A stretch of DNA of 64,000 nucleotides from the NCBI RefSeq assembly GCF_900090295.1, contig NZ_LT607753.1, positions 6,014,001 through 6,078,000 of the forward strand, read 5' to 3'. Shown here piece by piece: positions 25,909-36,006 of this stretch. Positions within the stretch are counted from its first letter, which is position 1. The number at the start of each line of letters is the position of its first letter. The DNA is from Micromonospora coxensis. Its GTDB lineage: Bacteria; Actinomycetota; Actinomycetes; Mycobacteriales; Micromonosporaceae. Under the pieces are notes generated by a model. The model was not told where the DNA came from. It saw nothing but the letters and a program-made list of their open reading frames with translations, and searched no databases. Both the position numbers and the translations under genes were made by a program.

Positions 25909-25962
25909 GTTCGCGGCGTGTCGCGGTGTCCTCGGCCGAGAACACCGCGACACGCCGCGAAC
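25909..25962 (-). terminator. Very long palindrome after the glycosyltransferase gene
   Basis: A perfect 21-bp arm pair (25909-25929 with 25942-25962) encloses CCTCGGCCGAGA, whose inner CTCGG/CCGAG also pairs, leaving one C/A mismatch in a 27-bp stem. It ends 14 bases beyond the minus-strand stop at 25976 and lies only 29 bases from the gltA terminator. Confidence 0.7.
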
Positions 25963-25975
25963 GGCGCGGCGAGGG

Positions 25976-27382
25976 TCAGCGAAGGCCGGCGGCGACCAGT
26001 AGGTTGCCGTGCGGGGTGGGGGTGGGGATCCGACCGAGGGTCATGCGCAGTTCGGCGCGTTCGGTGGTGAACGCGGCGTCGCCGGTGATCGCGGTGGCGT
26101 ACGTGGTCGCGGTGGCGTGCGCGATGGCCGTCCAGCCGTACTGCTCGTGGACCATGGCGCGGGCCCGGCGGGCGAGCAGGCGGGCCCGCTCGCGGTCGGA
26201 CAGCAGGGCGTCGACGGCCTCGGTGAGCCCGTCCGGGTCCTGCGGGGCGAAGGTCATCCCGGTGACGCCCGGCTCCACGATCTCGGCCAGGCCACCGGTC
26301 CGGGCCACCGCGAGCGGCGCGCCGGCCGCCGCGCCCTCCAGGGCGACCATGCCGAACGGCTCGTAGATGCTCGGCACCGCGAAGCAGTCCGAGGCGGCCA
26401 TCACCGCGGGCAGGTCGGTGCCGCCGAGGAAGCCCGGCATGCTGACCGTGGCGCCCAGCCCGAGCCGGTGCACCTCCGCCTCCAGGGCCGACTTGTACGG
26501 GCCGTCGCCGACGATCACCGCGCGCAGCCCGGGGTGCCGCTCCCGCAGCCGGGGCAGGCCGGCGAGCAGGTGCTGCACGCCCTTCTCGTAGACCAGCCGG
26601 CCGGCGAAGGTGACCAGCGGGCCGTCCCCGGCGAACCGGGCCCGGGCCGAGGCGACCGCCGACGTGGGCACCCGCCAACGGTGCGGCTCGACGCCGTTGG
26701 GCACCACGTCGACGCGGGCCGGATCCACCCCGAACAGCGCGCCCACCTCCTGGCGCATGTACCCGGAGCAGACGATCACCCGGCCGGACTCGCCGGCCAG
26801 CCACTGCTCGACGCCGTGGATGGTGCGGTTCATCTCCTCGGGCAGCCAGCCCTGGTGCCGGCCGGCCTCGGTGGCGTGGATGGTGCTGACCAGCGGCACG
26901 TCCAGGTGCTCGCGCAGGGTCATCGCGGTGTGCGCGACCAGCCAGTCGTGGGCGTGGATCACGTCGTAGTCGCCGGACTCGGCGGCGCGCAGCGCGGCCC
27001 GGGTCAGGGTGTGGTTGAACGCCATCGTCCAGGCCAGCAGGGAGCCGGTGGCCAGCGGGAAGGTGACCGGGTCCTCGGCGGCCCGCAGGATGCGCACGCC
27101 GTCGGCGTACTCCTCCAGCGGGGCGCCCTCGGCGTGCCGGGTGACCACGGTGACCTCGTGCCCGGCGGCGGCCAGGGCCACCGACAGGGCGTGCACGTGC
27201 CGGCCGAGGCCGCCGACGAGCACCGGCGGGTACTCCCAGGACAGCATCAGGATCCGACGGGTCCGCGGAGCCACCCCGGCGACGCCGTGCTGCTGCGGGA
27301 TCTGGGCGCGGGAGGTGGGGCTGGGCCGGCAGGTCCGGTCGGGGGCGGTCACGGGCTGCTCGCCGACCCGCGGGGTGGTCAC
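25976..27382 (-). CDS. GT4/GT5-like glycosyltransferase (glycogen synthase-type)
   Basis: 468-aa GT-B fold glycosyltransferase. After a 40-residue variable N-terminus, ILMLSWEYPPVLVGGLGRHV contains the family donor-binding loop (PPxxGGLGxHV). VTFAGRLVYEKGVQHLL marks the second Rossmann domain, and VPSIYEPFGMVALEGAAAG contains the EPFGxxxLE motif for the nucleotide sugar. These features fit actinobacterial GlgA-like or GlgM-like enzymes and a-glucan synthases. It diverges from the glgX-treY-treZ operon, supporting a role in alpha-glucan metabolism. GTG 27382 follows ACGGAG by 6 bases. Confidence 0.8.
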   Translation of the reverse strand: MTTPRVGEQPVTAPDRTCRPSPTSRAQIPQQHGVAGVAPRTRRILMLSWEYPPVLVGGLGRHVHALSVALAAAGHEVTVVTRHAEGAPLEEYADGVRILRAAEDPVTFPLATGSLLAWTMAFNHTLTRAALRAAESGDYDVIHAHDWLVAHTAMTLREHLDVPLVSTIHATEAGRHQGWLPEEMNRTIHGVEQWLAGESGRVIVCSGYMRQEVGALFGVDPARVDVVPNGVEPHRWRVPTSAVASARARFAGDGPLVTFAGRLVYEKGVQHLLAGLPRLRERHPGLRAVIVGDGPYKSALEAEVHRLGLGATVSMPGFLGGTDLPAVMAASDCFAVPSIYEPFGMVALEGAAAGAPLAVARTGGLAEIVEPGVTGMTFAPQDPDGLTEAVDALLSDRERARLLARRARAMVHEQYGWTAIAHATATTYATAITGDAAFTTERAELRMTLGRIPTPTPHGNLLVAAGLR

Positions 27383-27698
27383 ATCGATCTCCGTCCATGC
27401 ACGGTGGGTCGCGCCGGCAACGGTGGCGGCGGAAAGAAAGGGTGGGGTGGCCGAGGGGCTCGACAGGCCGCCCGCGCGGGCGCGCCCGCATCAAGGAAAG
27501 GCCATGACGCTCTCCGCCGCATCTCGAAACGGCCTATGGTGACGGAGGACACCCAAAGGTCTTCCCGGTATCAGGTGGGTGGATATCGGGTGCCGTCCGA
27601 ACGGCTGGATTGACCGGTCGCGCGGTGGGGCATTAGCGGCGTGCGCACCGGCGGCCCGCCCCGTCCGGTGCGCTCACGATCATGGCCGAAGGAGCGAC
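27383..27698. promoter_or_regulatory. Divergent intergenic region upstream of glgX
   Basis: This 316-bp gap separates divergent glycan genes and should contain promoters for both. TATGGT at 27534-27539 is a -10 candidate for the glgX operon, without a good -35. A 12-codon reading frame (27504-27542) follows AAGGAAAGG but has no other support. I see no gene or riboswitch. Confidence 0.3.
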
Positions 27699-29819
<2,121 letters not shown>

Positions 29820-29820
29820 G

Positions 29821-32151
29821 ATGCCCGACACCCCTCGACCCGACCGGACGCCGACCACCCGGGTGGGGTCGACCTACCGGGTCCAGGTCCGCCCCGGCTT
29901 CGACCTGGACGCCACCGCCGCGCTCGCCGACTGGCTGGTGGCGCTGGGCGTCACCCACCTCTACAGCGCGCCCCTGCTCGCCGCCACCCCCGGCAGCCAG
30001 CACGGTTACGACGTGGTCGACCACCGCGCGGTCAACCCCGAACTGGGCGGCGAGGCCGGCCGGCAGCGCCTGGTCCGGGCGCTGCGCGCCGCCGGGCTCG
30101 GCCTGGTGGTGGACATCGTGCCCAACCACGCCGGGGTGGCCCGGCCCGCCGCCAACCCGGCCTGGTGGGACGTGCTGCGCCGGGGCCGCGGCTCGGCGTA
30201 CGCGTCCTGGTTCGACATCGACTGGGACCGGGGCCGGCTGCTGCTGCCCGTCCTCGCCGACAGCGCCGGCGCGCTGGACGACCTCAAGGTCGTCGACGGA
30301 GAGCTGCGCTACCACGAGCACCGGTTCCCGATCGCCGACGGCACCGGCGACGGCACCGCCCGGCAGGTGCACGACCGGCAGCACTACGAGCTGGTCGACT
30401 GGCGCCGCGGCGACACCGAGCTGACGTACCGCCGGTTCTTCGCCGTCTCCGACCTGGCCGGCCTGCGGGTGGAGGACCCGGCGGTGTTCGACGCCACCCA
30501 CGCGGAGATCCTGCGCTGGGTCGCCGCCGGCGACGTCGACGGCATCCGGGTCGACCATCCCGACGGCCTGCGCGACCCGGCCGGCTACCTGGCCCGGCTG
30601 CGCGCCGCCGCGCCGGACGTCTGGCTGGTGGTGGAGAAGATCCTCGAGTACGGCGAGGAGCTGCCGGACTGGCCGGTGCAGGGCACCACCGGGTACGACG
30701 CCCTCGCCGCCGTCTGCGGGCTCTTCGTCGACGGCGACGCCGAGGGCGACTTCACCGCCCTCGACGGCCGGCTGACCGGCCGGCACACCTCCTGGCAGGA
30801 CCTCACCCACGACACCAAGCGGGAGGCCGCCACCCGGCTGCTCGCCGCCGAGCTGACCCGGCTCGCCGCGCTCGTCCCGGAGCTGGACCGGGAGGTGACC
30901 CGGGACGCCCTCGCCGAGCTGGCCGCCTGCTTCCCGGTCTACCGGGGCTACCCGCCGATGGGCGCCCGGCACCTGGCCGCCGCCCGGTCCGAGGCGGGCC
31001 GACGCCGCCCCGACCTGACCGCCGCCCTGGACACGCTCACCGCCCGCCTGCGCGACCCGGAGCACGAGCTGGCCGCCCGTTTCCCGCAGCTCACCGGCGC
31101 GGTGATGGCCAAGGGGGTGGAGGACACCGCCTACTACCGGTGGAGCCGGTTCGTCGCGCTCAACGAGGTCGGTGGCTCGCCCGCCCACTTCGGGGTGCCG
31201 CCGGCGGAGTTCCACCGCTTCGCCGCCGCCCGCCAGGCCCGCTGGCCGGCGAGCATGACCACCCTGTCCACCCACGACACCAAGCGCGGCGAGGACGTGC
31301 GGGCCCGCCTCGCCGTGCTGTCCGAGCTGCCCGGCCGCTGGGCCGAGCAGGTCGGCCGGTGGACGTCCCGGGCGCCGCTGGGCGACCCGGCCTTCGCCCA
31401 CCTGCTCTGGCAGACCGCCGTCGGCGCCTGGCCCGTCGAGCGGGAGCGGCTGCACGCGTACGCGGAGAAGGCCGCCCGGGAGGCGTCGGTCAGCACCAGC
31501 TGGGCCGACCCCGACCCCGCCTTCGAGCACGAGCTGCACGCCCTGATCGACCGGATGTACGACGACCCCGAGCTGCACGCCGAGATCACCGCCTTCGCCG
31601 CCGAGATCACCCCGGCGGGCTGGTCCAACTCGCTCGGGCAGAAGCTCGTCCAGCTCGCCATGCCCGGGGTGCCGGACACCTACCAGGGCACCGAGCTGTG
31701 GGAGAACTCCCTGGTCGATCCCGACAACCGCCGTCCGGTCGACTTCGCCGTACGCCGGGAGCTGCTGGCCCGTCTCGACGGCGGCCGGCGACCGGCGGTG
31801 GCCGCCGACGGCGCGGCGAAGCTGCTGGTGGTGTCCCGGACGCTGCGGCTGCGCCGCGACCACCCGGAGCTGTTCGACACCTACCGGCCGGTGCCGGCGC
31901 ACGGGCCGGCCGCCCGGCACGCGCTCGCCTTCGACCGGGGTGGCGCGGTCGCGGTGGCCACCCGGCTGCCGGTGCGGCTGGCCGCCGACGGCGGCTGGCG
32001 CGGCACCACCCTGCCGATTTCCGGTAACAGTGTTACGGACGTGTTCACCGGTCGGGTCTACAGTGGGTCTGAGCTGCTGCTCGATGATCTGTTGCGCACC
32101 TACCCCGTCGCACTGCTGGCTCCCACCGACTCCGTGGAGGCTGCCGCATGA
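29821..32151 (+). CDS. treY: Maltooligosyltrehalose synthase
   Basis: 776-aa GH13 isomerase that turns the reducing-end alpha-1,4 link of maltooligosaccharides into an alpha-1,1 (trehalose) link. STYRVQVRPGFDLDATAALADWL is the typical N-terminus, VVDIVPNHAGVARP barrel region I, GIRVDHPDGLRDP carries the nucleophile, WLVVEKILEYGEELP the general acid, and GVEDTAYYRW is family specific. Its start is one base from the glgX stop and its stop overlaps treZ (ATGA), so the three enzymes are one transcription and translation unit. Confidence 0.93.
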   Translation: MPDTPRPDRTPTTRVGSTYRVQVRPGFDLDATAALADWLVALGVTHLYSAPLLAATPGSQHGYDVVDHRAVNPELGGEAGRQRLVRALRAAGLGLVVDIVPNHAGVARPAANPAWWDVLRRGRGSAYASWFDIDWDRGRLLLPVLADSAGALDDLKVVDGELRYHEHRFPIADGTGDGTARQVHDRQHYELVDWRRGDTELTYRRFFAVSDLAGLRVEDPAVFDATHAEILRWVAAGDVDGIRVDHPDGLRDPAGYLARLRAAAPDVWLVVEKILEYGEELPDWPVQGTTGYDALAAVCGLFVDGDAEGDFTALDGRLTGRHTSWQDLTHDTKREAATRLLAAELTRLAALVPELDREVTRDALAELAACFPVYRGYPPMGARHLAAARSEAGRRRPDLTAALDTLTARLRDPEHELAARFPQLTGAVMAKGVEDTAYYRWSRFVALNEVGGSPAHFGVPPAEFHRFAAARQARWPASMTTLSTHDTKRGEDVRARLAVLSELPGRWAEQVGRWTSRAPLGDPAFAHLLWQTAVGAWPVERERLHAYAEKAAREASVSTSWADPDPAFEHELHALIDRMYDDPELHAEITAFAAEITPAGWSNSLGQKLVQLAMPGVPDTYQGTELWENSLVDPDNRRPVDFAVRRELLARLDGGRRPAVAADGAAKLLVVSRTLRLRRDHPELFDTYRPVPAHGPAARHALAFDRGGAVAVATRLPVRLAADGGWRGTTLPISGNSVTDVFTGRVYSGSELLLDDLLRTYPVALLAPTDSVEAAA

Positions 32152-33881
32152 CCGAGTTCACGGTGTGGGCGCCCGAGGCCGCCCGGGTCCGGCTGCGGCT
32201 GCCGGGCGACACCGACCACGAGATGCGCCCCACCCGGCAGGGCTGGTGGCGGGTCGAGATCCCCGGCGCCGGGCCGGGCACCGACTACGCGTTCCTGCTG
32301 GACGACGACGACCGGGCACTGCCCGACCCCCGCTCGGCCTGGCAGCCGGCGGGGGTGCACGGGCCCAGCCGGCTCTACGACCACTCCGCCCACCCGTGGA
32401 CCGACCAGGGCTGGACCGGCCGGCAACTGCCCGGCAGCGTCCTGTACGAGCTGCACGTCGGCACCTTCACCCCGGAGGGCACCTTCGACGCGGCGATCAC
32501 CCGCCTCGACCACCTGGTCGACCTCGGCGTCGACATGATCGAGCTGCTGCCGGTCAACGCCTTCAACGGGGAGCACAACTGGGGCTACGACGGCGTCTGC
32601 TGGTACGCCCCACACCAGCCGTACGGCGGGCCGGACGGGCTCAAACGGCTCGTCGACGCCGCCCACGCCAAGGGGCTGGGGGTGATCCTCGACGTCGTCT
32701 ACAACCATTTCGGGCCCTCCGGGGCCTACGCGCCGATGTTCGCGCCGTACCTCACCGAACAGAGCAACACCTGGGGCCGCACCGTCAACCTCGACGGCCC
32801 GCACTCCGACGGGGTGCGCCGCTACATCGTCGACTCGGTGCTGATGTGGCTGCGCGACTACCACGTCGACGGGCTGCGGCTGGACGCCGTGCACGCCATG
32901 CCGGACTCCCGGGCCACCCACTTCCTGGAGCAGGTCGCCACCGAGGTGGAGACGCTCGCCACCCACCTGGGCCGGCCGCTGTCGCTGATCGCCGAGTCCG
33001 ACCTCAACGACCCGAAGCTGATCACCCCGCGTGAGGCCGGCGGGTTCGGCCTGCACGCCCAGTGGAACGACGACGCCCACCACGCCCTGCACACCCTGCT
33101 CACCGGCGAGCGGCAGGGCTACTACGGCGACTTCGGCTCCCTCGAGTGCCTCACCGACGTGCTCACCGGCGCGTTCTTCCACGCCGGCACCTGGTCCAGC
33201 TTCCGCAACCGCAGCCACGGCCGCCCGGTCGACCGGCAGCGCACGCCGGGGCACCGCTTCGTGGCGTACCTGCAGAACCACGACCAGATCGGCAACCGGG
33301 CCACCGGGGACCGGATCTCGGCCACCCTCTCGCCGGCGCTGCTGCGCGTCGGGGCGGTGCTGCTGATGACCGCCCCGTTCACCCCGATGCTGTTCATGGG
33401 TGAGGAGTGGGCGGCGTCGACGCCCTGGCAGTTCTTCACCAGCCACCCGGAGCCGGAGCTGGCCGTGGCGGTCCGTGACGGCCGCAAGCGCGAGTTCGCC
33501 GCGCACGGGTGGGCCACGCAGGACGTGCCGGATCCGCAGGACCCGCAGACGTTCCTGCGCTCCCGGCTGGACTGGGCGGAGCTGGACAAGCCGGAGCACC
33601 GCGAGATGTACGAGTTCCACCGCCGGCTGATCGCGCTGCGCAAGAGCCGGGCGGACCTGTCCGACCCTCGGCTGGACCGGGTGCAGGTGCGGCACGGGGA
33701 CCGGTTCCTGGTGATGCGCCGGGGGGAGACCCTCGTGGTGGCGAACCTGGCCGCTCGGGCGCAGGGCATCTCGCTGCCGGGGGTGGCGCGGCGGGTGCTG
33801 CTGGCCACCGGGGAGGGCGTGACGGTGATGCGGGACCGGGTCGAGCTGCCGGGGGAGACGGCGGCGATCGTGGCGCTCTGA
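32148..33881 (+). CDS. treZ: Maltooligosyltrehalose trehalohydrolase
   Basis: 577-aa GH13 enzyme releasing trehalose from the product of TreY. An N-terminal CBM48-like domain (TEFTVWAPEAARVRLRL) leads into the barrel: DVVYNHFGPSG, DGLRLDAVHAM with the nucleophile, LIAESDLNDP with the acid, and NHDQIGNRA. All catalytic positions look intact and the length is normal. It is the last gene of the operon; no clear hairpin follows it before the AT-richer region at 33900. Confidence 0.93.
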   Translation: MTEFTVWAPEAARVRLRLPGDTDHEMRPTRQGWWRVEIPGAGPGTDYAFLLDDDDRALPDPRSAWQPAGVHGPSRLYDHSAHPWTDQGWTGRQLPGSVLYELHVGTFTPEGTFDAAITRLDHLVDLGVDMIELLPVNAFNGEHNWGYDGVCWYAPHQPYGGPDGLKRLVDAAHAKGLGVILDVVYNHFGPSGAYAPMFAPYLTEQSNTWGRTVNLDGPHSDGVRRYIVDSVLMWLRDYHVDGLRLDAVHAMPDSRATHFLEQVATEVETLATHLGRPLSLIAESDLNDPKLITPREAGGFGLHAQWNDDAHHALHTLLTGERQGYYGDFGSLECLTDVLTGAFFHAGTWSSFRNRSHGRPVDRQRTPGHRFVAYLQNHDQIGNRATGDRISATLSPALLRVGAVLLMTAPFTPMLFMGEEWAASTPWQFFTSHPEPELAVAVRDGRKREFAAHGWATQDVPDPQDPQTFLRSRLDWAELDKPEHREMYEFHRRLIALRKSRADLSDPRLDRVQVRHGDRFLVMRRGETLVVANLAARAQGISLPGVARRVLLATGEGVTVMRDRVELPGETAAIVAL

Positions 33882-33932
33882 GCAGGTCCGGTCATGTCTC
33901 CACTCTTGGTGAGCTCTGGAACCAGCCCCACG

Positions 33933-33992
33933 TGCAACAAGCCTTTAAAGTTGCAACAAACCGACATTCTCCGCTTGCATAAAGGCTAGCGT
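33933..33992 (+). promoter_or_regulatory. Repeat-rich, low-GC promoter region
   Basis: Upstream of ATG 34000 lie a direct repeat TGCAACAA (33933-33940 and 33952-33959), an inverted repeat GCCTTTA/TAAAGGC (33941-33947 and 33980-33986) and a -10 box TAGCGT (33987-33992) ending 7 bases before the start codon. The inverted repeat abuts the -10, as an operator would. Confidence 0.45.
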
Positions 33993-33999
33993 CGGCAGC

Positions 34000-34809
34000 A
34001 TGACGGATGCAATCCGACCTGACAATCGCATCCAGCGGTGGAAGAAATGGGTTGGAGATCACAAGCTGGGTATCCCCAAGCTTGCTCAGATGGTCATCTC
34101 CACAATTGTCGGCCTTCTGGTGGTCGCTGCCGTTGCTTATGTCTCGAAGAAGTCGGAGGAGGAGGTGGCGGCAGAGGCGGTTGCCAAACTGTTTGCTGAC
34201 TCTACGGTGGAGAACTTCAAAGAGAAGCTGGGCGGGCAGCCGCAGATCGAGCGGGATCTAGGCGCGTTGCGTGAGCTGATGTGGATCAACGCGGTTTATG
34301 CAGTCAAGGCATTCACTGAAAGCGGCAAGAACGGGGTGGTGGCCTACACGGTCACAACACGAACACCAAGTTTTGCCCCAGAGATACCGCTGCACGGTGT
34401 CGGGAAGCTCGGCGAAGCCCGCTTCTCCGCCGTCAATCGAAGCGCACATGTTAGAGCGGAACGATTTCCGAACGGGTATTGGTACTACGATGAGGCGATT
34501 GAGGCGAGCGCCTACACCAACTACGAGACGGTAGTGCTTGGCAGTGGGTGGTCTGGGTTGAGTGCCCATTCGGCGGGAAGCCTCGCAGCTATTTCGACTG
34601 TCGTCGGCACGGTTGAATCTGGCCACTCGCAGACGGCCAAGTTCCGTGCCCCGCCAGCAAGCGAACCCCGGTTTCTTGAAGCGCGCAGGCAGTTGACCAT
34701 AACAACCTACGGTTACTTGAGTGACACCCTCCAACTTCGCGAACTTCCGGGAGCGTTCACGCTCGCCCCTAGCCGAGTGGACGACAACAAGTTTCCGGCC
34801 AAGAAGTGA
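34000..34809 (+). CDS. Membrane-anchored protein, ETEC_3214-like, of atypical composition
   Basis: 269 aa. One transmembrane helix (about residues 29-50, LAQMVISTIVGLLVVAAVAY) after a basic N-terminus, then a soluble domain. The segment around residues 67-145 (ENFKEKLGG, then AVYAVKAFTESG, VVAYTVTTRTPSF, a Cystatin-like alternation) resembles from memory the ETEC_3214 domain of unknown function. G+C counted on two lines is about 53-62%, well below the neighbours, and codon use includes A/T-ending codons rare elsewhere, so recent acquisition is likely. The start is leaderless (TAGCGT, 7 bases). It stands between the trehalose operon and a decayed regulator gene; function unknown. Confidence 0.6.
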   Translation: MTDAIRPDNRIQRWKKWVGDHKLGIPKLAQMVISTIVGLLVVAAVAYVSKKSEEEVAAEAVAKLFADSTVENFKEKLGGQPQIERDLGALRELMWINAVYAVKAFTESGKNGVVAYTVTTRTPSFAPEIPLHGVGKLGEARFSAVNRSAHVRAERFPNGYWYYDEAIEASAYTNYETVVLGSGWSGLSAHSAGSLAAISTVVGTVESGHSQTAKFRAPPASEPRFLEARRQLTITTYGYLSDTLQLRELPGAFTLAPSRVDDNKFPAKK

Positions 34810-34936
34810 GATGAAGAGGTGCGGCGTGAGGCGTGTAGGGGAGTGCGCATGTCCGAGGGGACAGGTGGGCGGTTCCCCTGCTGCCTGGGTGAGCGTCGCC
34901 AAGAGGGGTTTCTGGCATCTCTGCGCCCGTCAGGAG

Positions 34937-34942
34937 TACGGT
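34937..34942 (+). promoter_or_regulatory. -10 hexamer TACGGT upstream of the XRE gene
   Basis: TACGGT would start a transcript near 34949 with a leader of about 50 bases and the GGTAGGAG ribosome site before ATG 35002. The 192 bases between 34810 and 35001 hold no supportable gene. Confidence 0.35.
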
Positions 34943-35001
34943 CGATGACCGGAGCGTTGCCCACTGTGATGGTCGTGGCCGTCTGAGGTAGGAGTGCTGC
35001 G

Positions 35002-35280
35002 ATGCCCCCGCGTGCGAACACGATCGTCGATCCGCGCTTCGCTGCGGAACTGCGACGACTCCGTGAGTCGCGGGGGATGTCCCTGCGACAGCTCGCCGCC
35101 GCCGTCAACCATGGCAAGAACCTCCTCCACCAGTTGGAGGCCGGGCGTACGAGGCCGACCGTGGATGTGGCCGCCCTACTCGACGGCGCACTCGACGCGC
35201 ACGGTGCTCTGGCGGGACTGGTCATCGAGGCACCTGACGTCGGCGAGCGCCTGACGTACGTCGCGGCGCATGGTGGGTGA
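35002..35280 (+). CDS. XRE-family helix-turn-helix protein, truncated
   Basis: 92-aa protein. Residues 10-65 form an XRE helix-turn-helix (LRRLRESRGMSLRQLAAAV, GKNLLHQLEAGRTRPTVDVA). In actinobacteria this domain is normally the first part of a regulator of about 400 aa with a helical/TPR-like C-terminal domain. Here the frame ends soon after ERLTYVAAHGG and the C-terminal part continues from an overlapping start at 35277, with the middle apparently missing. GGTAGGAG precedes ATG 35002. It may still bind DNA as a short protein, but looks like one piece of a decayed gene. Confidence 0.65.
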   Translation: MPPRANTIVDPRFAAELRRLRESRGMSLRQLAAAVNHGKNLLHQLEAGRTRPTVDVAALLDGALDAHGALAGLVIEAPDVGERLTYVAAHGG

Positions 35281-35956
35281 CGGCGGTGAGAGCCGTCCTC
35301 GTGAAGCTCGGTGAAGCCGATCTCGGCTGGCTGGCCGCCGACCGAGCGGTCGCCCTGGCCGGTGGCGATCCGGTCGTGGCGGGAGTGGCGGCGGTGTCGG
35401 TCGGGCAGGCGCTGCGGGCCCTGGACCGGGATCGGCTGGCGTTGACGGTGACCATGACTGCTGCCGCGAGGACGACGGATGCCGCAGTCGAGGGGACGCT
35501 GCTGCTCCAGGGCGCGCTGGCTGCCGCCAGCTGTGGCGACACCCACCAGGCCGACGAGCTGATCGATCACGCCGCCGGGGTGGCCGAGCACATGAGTGCC
35601 GGCCAGGATCCGCATCACACCAGCTTCGGGCCCATCGCCGTCGAACTGGCGCGGGTGGTGGCGGCGGTGGAGTTGGGCGATGCCGGGGAGGCGGTGTACC
35701 GGCACGAGCGGGTCATCCGGCGGGAGGAGTGGCGGTGGCTGCCCGCCGAGTACCGGGCCGCGTACCTGGTGGACGCCGCGCAGGCGTACCTCCAGGTGGG
35801 TGACCTGGTCGGGGCAGGGCGGGTGCTGGTCGACGCGGACGGCATCGCGCCGGCCGAGGTCCGGTGGCGCGTACGGTGATCGCCGAGGTGACCCGGGGCG
35901 GCCCGGCAGGGGCCGGCGTGGCGCGGCTGGCGACGCTGGTCGGCCTGACCCGGTGA
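35277..35956 (+). pseudogene. C-terminal helical (TPR-like) part of a decayed XRE regulator
   Basis: The open frame 35277-35879 encodes about 200 residues of helical repeats (LGEADLGWLAADRAVALAGG, VSVGQALRALDRDRLAL, YRAAYLVDAAQAYLQVGD), the usual C-terminal domain of XRE regulators. It ends early as AEVRWRVR. Reading from 35864 in the next frame to the TGA at 35954-35956 gives VARTVIAEVTRGGPAG, then VARLATLVGLTR, the natural family ending, so a one-base loss (or two-base gain) near 35860 broke the gene. With the missing middle at 35277 this makes two lesions. The GTG at 35277 overlaps the XRE stop by four bases. Confidence 0.65.
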
Positions 35957-36006
35957 CGTGGCGCGACCCGCTCCGTCCCGGGCGGGGGAGCGGGCCGGCA
36001 CGTCGG

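Noticed and set aside
27504..27542. 12-codon reading frame with AAGGAAAGG upstream of ATG, a possible leader peptide before glgX
   Set aside because: No amino-acid bias typical of attenuators, no following hairpin, and about 160 bases from glgX.
34812..34948. 45-codon frame after the acquired membrane-protein gene
   Set aside because: Start context is poor and the product has no recognisable features; probably chance.
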